A program made the translations under genes and the position numbers. Positions 15,861 to 23,451 of a DNA stretch of 23,487 nucleotides are shown in pieces. The notes under the pieces are model-generated. The model did not search any database. It had not been told where the DNA came from and saw nothing but the letters and a program-made list of their open reading frames with translations. Position 1 is the stretch's first letter. The number at the start of each line of letters is the position of its first letter. Source of the DNA: an uncultured Rhodospirillaceae bacterium (GTDB lineage Bacteria > Pseudomonadota > Alphaproteobacteria > RF32 > CAG-239); NCBI GenBank assembly GCA_900320035.1, contig ONQU01000001.1, positions 1-23,487 of the forward strand, in the 5' to 3' direction.

Positions 15861-17582
15861 CTATTTATAAAGGTCAGGAAGCGGTTTTTTTTCCACACAA
15901 TGATGTTGCTTTTGCTTATTCTTAAGGGTCGATAAGATAATATTGTCATCAATCTGTCCCGTTTGACCGGCATATAAAATGCTATTTAAAATTTGCATTT
16001 GTTCCGTAAATTTAGGCTCATCAATACAAGTCGCCAAATCATTCAGATTGTTAATATTCTGACCTCTGAAGATTTGCCGACCATATTCTAATAAGCTATC
16101 GCGCAGTTGTCGATAATCTTTTTGTTGCAAACTCTGTTCAATACCTTTTAAATTAGACTGCGGAACGTCTATATTAGATTGCATCGTGCGCTTCAATATA
16201 ACATAACTCAAAATCAAGCCGGCAATAAAGGCCAATGCTATCCATAACCATGTTAAATTCAGAGCAGCACCCTTTTTAACCGGTGCAACTGACTTGATTG
16301 CAGCCGTATCTGTGTTTGTACTGATATTATCTGAAACCACAGCATTTTCGGTACCACCTTCAACATCAATCGTTGCTGCCGGAATGATGGCAACTTGCTT
16401 TTGCTTGGTGTTAACATTATACCATGGTATTCTGATTTCCGGAATCACTTGTTTGCCACCAACTTGCGGAATATAAACAATCCGCATTTTTAATTGTGAT
16501 GTAATATGATTTTTATCGGCAATCGATTCAATTTGTGGTTTTTCCGGATATTGTTTTACATTCTTAACAGTAGGTAAAGTGATTTCCGGCAATTGTGTGT
16601 CTGCCACACCCTCGGCGGCAAAAGCGATTTCACGCGCTACGGTTTCACCAACTTTAAAGGTAGGATGCTCATCGACCCAACGTTCGGCAACACCAACGGC
16701 ACCGGCCGGCAGCCACCAATCATTACCATAACCGGCTGCAATCGGTAAAACATTCACATCTTGCGGCTTAGTCATCAATCTGATTGGTTTTCTTACCCCA
16801 AATAAATTTCCCATATTCATATTAAAGAAGTTAGATAAGCCGCCAAATGTCGCCATTTGGTTGTTATCTTCATCAAATGATGTATACATTCCCTCAATTT
16901 GCATCGCCGGAATCTGTTGCAAGCCGCTTTTTTGCGGGAACAAAGCGTAGTAAAATTTGATCAATCGCCCACCCTGTCCATTAGCTTCAACCGTTGGTTG
17001 ACGCAATGTTTTCACAATCCATTCGTCAGCGTTCGTAATAAATTGCGGCTCGGCGGTAAATTCAATGCCTTTATTATCATTAATGACTAACACCGCATTC
17101 AATTCTTGTTGTACATAAGGCGTTGTATTATCAAGCTGTAAATCAGCCTCAACCTGCGACATCTTATCAACTGATTTGGTAATCTGCGACTTGGGTTGTT
17201 GTTGTACTGCACTTCCTGCTGGCAAAACATTGATTTGCAGCGTTTGAGATTTATATTGTCCGGCTTTAATTTCAGGAATCGTTAAAACTCCTGTTTTCTT
17301 TGGCATCAAGCCGATTTTCCATTGTCGTTGCATGCTACCGACGCCATTCACAAACGACGAGCGTACGGAACTTGAAGTTGAATAAATGGCAAAATCTGTC
17401 TGTAGGTCACCCAAATCAACTTGCATAGCTCCGGCATCATTGCCGTTATATGTTAGCGTTAGCTCAAAACCATCACCATAAGCAACCTCATTTTGATTCA
17501 AACTGGCCGTTAATTCATCAGCTTGGCAAACTGATGTGGTTAAAAATATTGCTACAATAACATTCAAAATCAATTTTATCAT
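15861..17582 (-). CDS. batD: BatD-like protein
   Basis: BatD proteins are membrane-anchored periplasmic proteins of Bat (Bacteroides aerotolerance) operons; their molecular role is not settled. A signal peptide (MIKLILNVIVAIFLTTSVCQA) precedes beta-rich Ig-like domains. BatD hallmarks are visible early (LTASLNQNEVAYGDGFELTL) and in the region MQRQWKIGLMPKKTGVLTIPEI. A membrane helix lies at about 443-463 (TWLWIALAFIAGLILSYVIL), followed by a cytoplasmic C-terminal part of about 110 residues. Length 573 fits the family. AAGGAT overlapping the stop of the preceding gene serves as ribosome site, with only 3 bases between genes. It is the last gene of the operon. Confidence 0.88.
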   Translation of the reverse strand: MIKLILNVIVAIFLTTSVCQADELTASLNQNEVAYGDGFELTLTYNGNDAGAMQVDLGDLQTDFAIYSTSSSVRSSFVNGVGSMQRQWKIGLMPKKTGVLTIPEIKAGQYKSQTLQINVLPAGSAVQQQPKSQITKSVDKMSQVEADLQLDNTTPYVQQELNAVLVINDNKGIEFTAEPQFITNADEWIVKTLRQPTVEANGQGGRLIKFYYALFPQKSGLQQIPAMQIEGMYTSFDEDNNQMATFGGLSNFFNMNMGNLFGVRKPIRLMTKPQDVNVLPIAAGYGNDWWLPAGAVGVAERWVDEHPTFKVGETVAREIAFAAEGVADTQLPEITLPTVKNVKQYPEKPQIESIADKNHITSQLKMRIVYIPQVGGKQVIPEIRIPWYNVNTKQKQVAIIPAATIDVEGGTENAVVSDNISTNTDTAAIKSVAPVKKGAALNLTWLWIALAFIAGLILSYVILKRTMQSNIDVPQSNLKGIEQSLQQKDYRQLRDSLLEYGRQIFRGQNINNLNDLATCIDEPKFTEQMQILNSILYAGQTGQIDDNIILSTLKNKQKQHHCVEKKPLPDLYK

Positions 17583-17585
17583 TTT

Positions 17586-19439
17586 TTAATCCTTATACCT
17601 TTGACGTTCATATTCTCGACGGATAAAAGCCCTCAACAAACCACCTTTATCTTCAGGAATTTCCCGAAAACGCTGCTGTCGAGCTCTAATTTTTTCCTGT
17701 TCTTCCGGCGTTTTTTCATCACCACCGCTAACTTCCATGGCATCAGCTTCTTGTTCACCTTCTTCATCACCAAACTGTGCTTTTTGCGACTGTTGTTGGC
17801 CTTCTTGTTGTTCACCATTTTCCGCTTGAGCTTTACCATTCTGCGGCTGTTTCTCTCCTTCATTATTTGCATTTTGACTATCTTCTGACGAATCTTGCTG
17901 ATTGTCTTTTGTATCATCACTTGCACTGTTTTTTTCTTGACTTTGTTCTCCATCTTGGTCTTGTTCACCATCTTGCTGTTGCGGCTGTTGACCGTTTGAC
18001 GTTGGCTGATCTTGTTGCTTATCACCATTCTGGTCTTGCTGCTGACTTTGCTGTTGTTCTGCTTGTTGTTGCTCGCTATTTGCTTGATTTTGCTGTTGTT
18101 GCTGTTGATTTTGTTGCTGTTGATTTTGTTGCTGTTGATTTTGTTGCTGTTGATTTTGTTGCTGTTGATTTTGTTGCTGTTGTTGCTTCAAATATTCCAA
18201 GTTAAAGCGGGCATCGGTAAAATTTTCATCTTGCGCTAAAACTTCTTCATATTTTTTAATTGCCGCATCTATTTGACCGCTTTTAGCTAAGGCATTACCC
18301 TGATTATACAACGCATCCAATCCCTCACCGGCGTTAAAATCTTGCAATGCACGTTTATAATCACCACTTTTATATGCCGCTGCACCCCGCCAATGCACAT
18401 CTTTAAATTTCTGCGCCGCTGTTTGGTAATCTTCGGCATGAAATGCTCGCATTCCTTCTTGATTATCATTTAAAAACCAGCCTGCCTGCGCTGTATTATT
18501 CCATAATAGCAACAACAAAATTAAAACTACACCACGGCGGAAATAATAAAGCAATAACAATGCCGGTAACCAGAATAAATAATACCCCATATCCTCCCAA
18601 ACCGCCTGCATATTTTCACTTTGCTGAATTTCTTTTTGATAATTATCGTTTATTTTTTGAACCAGATTTTGCAAATTATCTTTATAGCTTAGAAGCAGCC
18701 CATTTCCTTTTTCAGCAATCAGTGACAATTTATCATTCGTTTTATCGCTCATTTTGATAATATTCACGTTAAAACCCTGATGTGCGGCATCGGCAGCAGC
18801 ATCCAGCGCAGCATCAAAACGCTCGCCGACATCGGCCGTTAGCACCACAATATTACCGCCTTGGTAGCCAACTTCCTGCATTCTGGTTACCGCCAGACTA
18901 ATGGCGCGATCTAATCGATCGCCATCTTCCGGCATAATATCCGGCGAAATTGTGGTGAGTAAATTATCAGCCATAGCGGCATCTTCCGTTAATGGCGTCA
19001 CCACATAAGGTTCACTGCTATACACCATCAAACCAATTTCCGAAGCCTGCAACATTTCAAGTAAATCATGAGCAATATATTTCGAACGTTCACCGCGGCT
19101 CGGTGTTACATCTTTAGCCCACATGTTGTTAGAAACATTTAGTGCCAAAACCACCGGATTATTAACCTTTAATGCCGGATTTTCTTTCTTAACCCAAGTC
19201 GGACCGGCTAAAGCCAAAATTGCCAACACACATATAATTAGAAGTAAAGAATAAGAACGTTTACGTTGTTTATTTTGCCCCTTAATCAGCAAGAATTTCA
19301 GCAAATGTTCATCACAAACTTTAGCCCATGACGATTGCACTTGCTCGCTTTGCCACATACCAAAACCAATAAATAGCGGTAAGCATAAGGCTAATAACCA
19401 TAGCGGCCGCATAAAATGAAAATCATTCAACCACTCCAT
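17586..19439 (-). CDS. BatB/BatC-like protein: VWA domain, TPRs and Gln-rich tail
   Basis: This is a membrane VWA protein of the BatB type fused to a BatC-like TPR part. An N-terminal hydrophobic segment and one at about 63-81 precede a VWA domain (about 95-270). Two more membrane segments follow from about 283 (YYLFWLPALLLLYYF, then VVLILLLLLW). TPR-like repeats lie after them (MRAFHAEDYQTAAQKFKDV; ALYNQGNALAKSGQIDAAIK). Residues about 416-590 are a Gln/Asn/Asp/Glu-rich low-complexity region with a tandem QQQQN array. The MIDAS metal site is altered: NVSNN at 101-105 replaces the usual DxSxS. AGGAGG lies before the ATG, one base after the preceding stop. Partner proteins are probably its neighbours in the operon. 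Confidence 0.88.
   Translation of the reverse strand: MEWLNDFHFMRPLWLLALCLPLFIGFGMWQSEQVQSSWAKVCDEHLLKFLLIKGQNKQRKRSYSLLLIICVLAILALAGPTWVKKENPALKVNNPVVLALNVSNNMWAKDVTPSRGERSKYIAHDLLEMLQASEIGLMVYSSEPYVVTPLTEDAAMADNLLTTISPDIMPEDGDRLDRAISLAVTRMQEVGYQGGNIVVLTADVGERFDAALDAAADAAHQGFNVNIIKMSDKTNDKLSLIAEKGNGLLLSYKDNLQNLVQKINDNYQKEIQQSENMQAVWEDMGYYLFWLPALLLLYYFRRGVVLILLLLLWNNTAQAGWFLNDNQEGMRAFHAEDYQTAAQKFKDVHWRGAAAYKSGDYKRALQDFNAGEGLDALYNQGNALAKSGQIDAAIKKYEEVLAQDENFTDARFNLEYLKQQQQQNQQQQNQQQQNQQQQNQQQQNQQQQQQNQANSEQQQAEQQQSQQQDQNGDKQQDQPTSNGQQPQQQDGEQDQDGEQSQEKNSASDDTKDNQQDSSEDSQNANNEGEKQPQNGKAQAENGEQQEGQQQSQKAQFGDEEGEQEADAMEVSGGDEKTPEEQEKIRARQQRFREIPEDKGGLLRAFIRREYERQRYKD
18106..18180. repeat. Five perfect 15-base tandem repeats inside the BatB-like gene
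   Basis: The unit TGATTTTGTTGCTGT occurs five times without a mismatch, with degenerate related units on both sides. On the coding strand it encodes a Gln4-Asn period. Because 15 is a multiple of three, gain or loss of units keeps the frame. It is a short in-gene microsatellite with no spacers, so not a CRISPR. Confidence 0.95.
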
Positions 19440-19440
19440 A

Positions 19441-20445
19441 TTATCCTCCTTTGCGCACCAAATACATTAAGCCCAAAAACAAAAGCAGGGCTAAACCGGC
19501 TGGATAATAAAACAAATCTTTTGTTTCTTGCACAAATCGCCCATCTTGCGCTTGCGGTTCCAACTGATCAATCGCCGAATATACATTCGCGAGCGTTTGT
19601 AAATCTTTAGCGCGAAAATAGGTTCCTTTGGTTTCGGCTGCCAATTGCTGCAAACCGGCTTCGTCAAGGCCGGAATTTCTCGGTACCGTAAAAAATCCGC
19701 CAAAGAAAGATTCTTCATCACTGCCGACACCAATGGTATAGACCTTAACATTTTCCTGTTTAGCTAAATTAATGGCTTGTGGCAGTGATAGTGCGCCATC
19801 ATTATTTTCTCCATCGGTTAACAAAACAATCACTCTGTTATCATTACCGCCATCCTGTGGCATATTTTTCAGCGCCACCCCTATTGCATCACCAATAGAG
19901 GTCGAATTTCCAGCCATACCGGCATCGGTGGCCATCAATACTTCTTTAAGGGCTGAACGATCATAGGTCAATGGCACTTGCAAATAAGCACGGGTGCCAA
20001 ACAGCACCAAACCGATTTGATCTTCAATGCGCTTATCAACAAATTGATTAACCACATACTTCACCGCTGTCAGGCGGTCATAACGCTTTCCTTGCAACGC
20101 AAAATCACGTTCATTCATTGAGGTTGAAATGTCAACCACCAACATAATATTGCGCCCTCTGTTCTGTACCTGATGAGGCTCACCTACCCATTGCGGTCGG
20201 CAAAGAGCAATCATAACGCACAACCACATCAATGCCGCCAAAATTAGGCGCAATTTTGAACTTTGGGCATAACCGCCGAACAAATCAGCCATTCCACCGC
20301 TATTGTTCTTAATTTCCGCTATATCTGCCGTAAACGGCACGCGCAGAGCATCGCCATACATTTTCTTCGCCGCTGGCCACAAAAAATAAACAGCAAACGG
20401 CAATAGTACAGCGACAAACATCCATGGATAAGTAAAAATAATCAT
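19441..20445 (-). CDS. BatA-like VWA-domain membrane protein
   Basis: This is a VWA protein of the BatA/BatB group. Two N-terminal hydrophobic segments (IIFTYPWMFVAVLLPFAVYF; LILAALMWLCVMIALC) precede a VWA domain with an intact MIDAS: DISTS with Asp105, Ser107 and Ser109, and later VIVLLTDGENNDG. A C-terminal membrane helix (YYPAGLALLLFLGLMYLV) ends the protein. I chose the ATG at 20445 (334 aa) over an upstream ATG at 20472. It has GGAG 7 bases before it and makes an ATGA overlap with the stop of the DUF4381 gene, and the product then starts like other BatA proteins. The family is linked to aerotolerance and stress in Bacteroides and related operons elsewhere; the mechanism is not known from sequence. 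Confidence 0.9.
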   Translation of the reverse strand: MIIFTYPWMFVAVLLPFAVYFLWPAAKKMYGDALRVPFTADIAEIKNNSGGMADLFGGYAQSSKLRLILAALMWLCVMIALCRPQWVGEPHQVQNRGRNIMLVVDISTSMNERDFALQGKRYDRLTAVKYVVNQFVDKRIEDQIGLVLFGTRAYLQVPLTYDRSALKEVLMATDAGMAGNSTSIGDAIGVALKNMPQDGGNDNRVIVLLTDGENNDGALSLPQAINLAKQENVKVYTIGVGSDEESFFGGFFTVPRNSGLDEAGLQQLAAETKGTYFRAKDLQTLANVYSAIDQLEPQAQDGRFVQETKDLFYYPAGLALLLFLGLMYLVRKGG

Positions 20446-20897
20446 AAATTTTCTCCTATCCATGCCAAACAAAACCGACGCAAATTTTGCACATCTTGTG
20501 CTGCAAACATGGTACTTTCAAACGGACTATATGGCGCATTCAGTAACAATTTCGCCGTTTTATCATCTAATTTAAACTCAGATTTACTATTTAAAAACTC
20601 AACCCAATCTTGCCCATTCAAGGCTACCGCTTCCGAATAGCGATGAACACAAATTCGCCGTAAAATTTCCGACATTTGCGCCGCCGCAACAATATTATCT
20701 TGTGCTGCCGTTGTTTGCATGAGATATTTGGCATAAAATTTAGCACTTTTATGGTGCAGCCAAATTATCGTCTTATATGCCACAAATATCAATATTATCG
20801 TAATAATCAGCCAATACCACCCAGCCGCCGGCGGCCATATCGAAACATCGTGTGTCGGCAAATGAATATCGCGTAACTCTGGCAAATTATCAGTCAC
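20442..20897 (-). CDS. DUF4381-like membrane protein
   Basis: The 151-residue protein resembles DUF4381 proteins found in MoxR/Bat operons. It has a short N-terminal part (LRDIHLPTHDVSIWPPAAGW), one membrane helix (about 24-43, WYWLIITIILIFVAYKTIIW) and a cytoplasmic helical domain (MSEILRRICVHRYSEAVALN) that keeps family features such as GQDWVEFLN. The start is GTG at 20897, with AAGGAG 7 bases upstream. It is the first gene of the Bat operon and overlaps the next by four bases (ATGA). The MoxR ATPase and DUF58 genes that usually precede it are absent here. Confidence 0.8.
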   Translation of the reverse strand: MTDNLPELRDIHLPTHDVSIWPPAAGWYWLIITIILIFVAYKTIIWLHHKSAKFYAKYLMQTTAAQDNIVAAAQMSEILRRICVHRYSEAVALNGQDWVEFLNSKSEFKLDDKTAKLLLNAPYSPFESTMFAAQDVQNLRRFCLAWIGENL

Positions 20898-20917
20898 TTC
20901 TTTTCTCCTTGGTATAG

Positions 20918-20946
20918 AATTTAGGAACTTTTTTATTTAATATCAA
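20918..20946 (-). promoter_or_regulatory. Candidate promoter of the Bat operon
   Basis: On the minus strand TTGATA (20941-20946) and TAAATT (20918-20923) are separated by 17 bases, about 20 bases before the GTG start of the DUF4381 gene. The -10 is imperfect, so the call is moderate. It would give a very short leader, and supports the operon starting here rather than reading in from a distant moxR. Confidence 0.45.
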
Positions 20947-20994
20947 GCCTTAGATAATGACTGTAAACATCATTTTATAATCTCTAATTTTATG

Positions 20995-21023
20995 TTGACG
21001 CCAATTAAGACAGAGAATATATT
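20995..21023 (+). promoter_or_regulatory. Sigma-70-like promoter of the flavodiiron gene
   Basis: TTGACG (20995-21000) and TATATT (21018-21023) are separated by 17 bases, each one base from consensus. AAAGGA (21038-21043) and the ATG at 21050 follow. It lies in the 152-base divergent spacer shared with the Bat operon. Confidence 0.75.
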
Positions 21024-21049
21024 AAAGCAAATTTAACAAAGGAAAAAAT

Positions 21050-22255
21050 ATGTATAATACCCAAAAAATTACCGATGATTTAACGTGGATTGGCGCCAGT
21101 GATCGGCGCTTGGCCTTATTTGAAAATGTTTATCCTGTTCCTAACGGTATTTCTTATAATTCATATCTGCTCACTGATGATAAAACGGTACTGTTAGACA
21201 CGGTTGATGCCTCTGTCGGTAAGCAATTTTTTGAAAACTTACTCTTTGCTTTAAATGGGCGCATGTTGGACTATATCATCATCAATCATATGGAACCTGA
21301 CCACTGCGCTGAAATTGCCAATTTATTAAAAATGTATCCGGCTGCTAAAATTGTTTGCAATGCGCAAACCCAAAAAATGCTCGGACAGTTTTTTACCCTT
21401 GATGTGCCACAAGAACAATACGTTATTGTTAAAGAAGGCGAAAACCTAAATACCGGACATCATACTTTACGTTTTGTTATGGCGCCGATGGTACATTGGC
21501 CGGAAGTAATGGTTACTTATGATGAAACAGATCAAACGCTGTTTTCAGCAGATGCTTTTGGTACGTTTGGCGCTTTAAATGGCAATATTTTTGCCGATGA
21601 AGTTAATTTTGAACGTGATTATTTGGATGAGGCACGGCGTTATTATACTAATATTGTCGGTAAATATGGTCCGCAAGTTCTGGCTTTGCTTAACAAAGCA
21701 AAAAATCTGAAAATTAAGCGCATTTGTCCGTTGCATGGTTTTATTTGGCGGCAAAATTTAGGATGGTTCGTAGCAAAATATCAAAAATGGGCAACTTATG
21801 AGCCGGAAGAAAAAGGTATCATTATCGCTTATGGTTCAATTTACGGTAATACTCAAAATGCGGCTGAAATTCTCGCTTCCAAACTGGCGGCTCAAGGAGT
21901 TAAAAATATCAAAATCTACGATGTTTCGGTTACTCATCCATCGTATATTATCAGTGAAGCATTTAGAGTAAATACTCTGGTATTTGCCTCTGTTACTTAT
22001 AATGCCGGCATCTTTGTAAACATGGATAATTTGTTACGAGATATTACGGCTCATAATTTGCAAAATCGCTCTATTGCCACCATGGATAACGGAACATGGG
22101 CAGCGACAGCCGGTAAACAAATGCGTGACGAATTGGCGAAGTTGAAAAATTGCACCTTTATCGAACCTCACATTTCTGTGAAATCGGCTATTAATCCATC
22201 ACAAACAAGCGATTTGGATAATTTGGTAGAAACAATTTTGTATAACCTACGCTAA
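21050..22255 (+). CDS. Flavodiiron protein (FprA-type flavoprotein, O2/NO reductase)
   Basis: Flavodiiron proteins reduce O2 to water, and in some cases NO to N2O, in the cytoplasm, protecting oxygen-sensitive metabolism. The metallo-beta-lactamase-like domain carries the full diiron ligand set: His80, Glu82, Asp84 and His85 in NHMEPDHCAE, His149 (VHWPE), Asp168 (SADAFGTFG) and His229 (PLHGFIW). A flavodoxin domain follows from about residue 261 (IIAYGSIYGNTQNAAE) and binds FMN. At 401 aa it is the minimal class A form without a fused rubredoxin or reductase domain, so a separate electron donor is needed. It is a single gene with its own promoter and a downstream terminator, divergent from the Bat operon. 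Confidence 0.96.
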   Translation: MYNTQKITDDLTWIGASDRRLALFENVYPVPNGISYNSYLLTDDKTVLLDTVDASVGKQFFENLLFALNGRMLDYIIINHMEPDHCAEIANLLKMYPAAKIVCNAQTQKMLGQFFTLDVPQEQYVIVKEGENLNTGHHTLRFVMAPMVHWPEVMVTYDETDQTLFSADAFGTFGALNGNIFADEVNFERDYLDEARRYYTNIVGKYGPQVLALLNKAKNLKIKRICPLHGFIWRQNLGWFVAKYQKWATYEPEEKGIIIAYGSIYGNTQNAAEILASKLAAQGVKNIKIYDVSVTHPSYIISEAFRVNTLVFASVTYNAGIFVNMDNLLRDITAHNLQNRSIATMDNGTWAATAGKQMRDELAKLKNCTFIEPHISVKSAINPSQTSDLDNLVETILYNLR

Positions 22256-22280
22256 AACAATTTGTTCTATTTTTCTCTAG

Positions 22281-22325
22281 AAAAAAACATCTCCGAAATA
22301 TCACTATCTCAGAGATGTTTTTTTT
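22281..22325. terminator. Bidirectional terminator between flavodiiron and aquaporin genes
   Basis: AAAAAAACATCTC (22281-22293) pairs with GAGATGTTTTTTT (22312-22324) around an 18-base loop. A T-run ends the stem on each strand, so it can serve both converging genes. Confidence 0.85.
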
Positions 22326-22338
22326 CATGGAACGTTAG

Positions 22339-23196
22339 TTATTGCTTTTTAGGACGCCCTGCCATACCGCGGCGCGGTGCACCACGTCGAATCGGCTTTT
22401 GGACTTTCTTAGTCTGTGCCTTTTGCGCTACCGTTTTTTCATCTAAATTTGGTTCATACGCCTTGCAAGAACATTCGTCGCCGCAAGTACATTTTTCACC
22501 ACAAGTGCATCTTTCACCGCACTTGCAAGCACAGCAACAACAACGAGAGCAAATGCCTGCCAAAATACCGGCAACTGACGGTACAACGATAAACAGCCAT
22601 AACTGATGCCATGCTTCACCTTGTAAAATTAAGGCCGGACCAAAGCTGCGCGCCGGATTAACCGAGGTACCCGTAATCGGTAAACCTAAAATGTGAACAA
22701 CAGCTAAGGTTAAACCGATAACCACACCGGCAATTCGCAAATCGCAAGCGGTTGTCTTTAAAACAACTTTCACGAAAACAAACGTAGCAATAAATTCAAA
22801 AATGATTGCTGCTGTCATTGTATACCCGGCCGCATAGGCTTCACCCCATCCGTTTTGCGCCAAACCATTTGCCAAGTCATAACCGCTGATATGGCCGGTT
22901 ACCGCCATATAGGCAATTAACCAAGCAGCTAGAGCTGCACCGGCAAATTGTCCAATCAAATAACCGATAACATCACCGAATTTCATCCGACCGGCACAAA
23001 ATACACCAAACGTAACCGCCGGATTCACATGGCAACCTGAAACCGGACCGATGGCATAAACCATAGCCGTTAACGCCAAACCGAATGCTAGAGCAATGCC
23101 GATAAAACCAACATATGGTGCCGAAAAAACAGCCGTTCCGCAGCCAATAAAGACCAGAACGAATGTTCCAAAAAGTTCTGCAATATATTTTTTCAT
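22339..23196 (-). CDS. aqpZ: Aquaporin Z-like water channel with Cys-rich metallothionein-like C-terminal tail
   Basis: This is an MIP-family channel of the inner membrane. Both half-helix motifs are present: NPA at 58-60 (GCHVNPAVTFG) and 180-182 (GTSVNPARSFGPAL). The pore constriction appears to be Tyr47, His168, Thr177 and Arg183; His and Arg point to a water channel rather than a glycerol facilitator. Family members end near 230 residues, but this one has 285. Right after the last membrane helix, residues 216-244 contain 13 cysteines in 29 positions, including three hexapeptide units of the type CGE(R/K)CT. Then comes a spacer (about 245-266) and a very basic end (IRRGAPRRGMAGRPKK). MIP C-termini face the cytoplasm, so the tail should be a cytosolic metal-binding element; that role is inference. 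AAGGAG precedes the ATG. Confidence 0.93.
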   Translation of the reverse strand: MKKYIAELFGTFVLVFIGCGTAVFSAPYVGFIGIALAFGLALTAMVYAIGPVSGCHVNPAVTFGVFCAGRMKFGDVIGYLIGQFAGAALAAWLIAYMAVTGHISGYDLANGLAQNGWGEAYAAGYTMTAAIIFEFIATFVFVKVVLKTTACDLRIAGVVIGLTLAVVHILGLPITGTSVNPARSFGPALILQGEAWHQLWLFIVVPSVAGILAGICSRCCCCACKCGERCTCGEKCTCGDECSCKAYEPNLDEKTVAQKAQTKKVQKPIRRGAPRRGMAGRPKKQ

Positions 23197-23342
23197 TAAA
23201 AATCTCCTTTTTATTTATAACGGCTTCATTGTAAAAAACTTAATGCAATCCATAAAGGTATTTTTTCGGATTCTCCACATTTTTATTTTTGCTATGACAC
23301 AACATATGACCGGAAAGCATATATTTAAAGGTCAATATTAAG

Positions 23343-23362
23343 AGAGTCTGAATTCAGACTCT
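23343..23362. promoter_or_regulatory. Perfect 20-base palindrome upstream of aqpZ
   Basis: AGAGTCTGAATTCAGACTCT reads identically on both strands without a spacer. GTCTGAA recurs 10 bases further on. It lies about 150 bases before the aquaporin start and 50 bases from the tRNA terminator. The lack of a loop favours a protein-binding operator over an RNA hairpin, but no regulator is identified. The rest of 23197-23410 is AT-rich with no gene that I can support. Confidence 0.5.
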
Positions 23363-23401
23363 GAAATTGTCTGAAAAATTAATTCTGATTGCGTAAAATT
23401 T

Positions 23402-23440
23402 AAAAATAAAAAATGCTTGCAAATCCTTTATTTACAAGCA
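23402..23440 (-). terminator. Terminator of the tRNA gene
   Basis: On the minus strand TGCTTGTAAA and TTTGCAAGCA form a 10-base-pair stem (one T/G wobble) with a 7-base loop, followed by TTTTTTATTTTTA. It begins 11 bases after the CCA end of the tRNA. Confidence 0.88.
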
Positions 23441-23451
23441 CTTTCCCTTTT

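Noticed and set aside
18106..18180. Possible CRISPR array
   Set aside because: Units are contiguous 15-mers with no spacers and lie in a coding frame encoding Gln/Asn.
17601..18239. Several long frames on both strands over the BatB-like gene tail (hydrophobic Leu/Val-rich or Lys-rich products)
   Set aside because: They are other readings of the CAA/CAG-rich tandem region; the BatB-like frame is continuous, has a ribosome site and family domains.
20446..20472. Upstream ATG at 20472 for the BatA-like protein
   Set aside because: The ATG at 20445 has GGAG at proper spacing and an ATGA overlap with the previous stop; the 9 extra residues do not look like the family.
22262..22606. Plus-strand frame of 114 codons opposite the aquaporin tail
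   Set aside because: It crosses the terminator and mirrors the repeated Cys codons; there is no ribosome site and the aquaporin frame explains the region.
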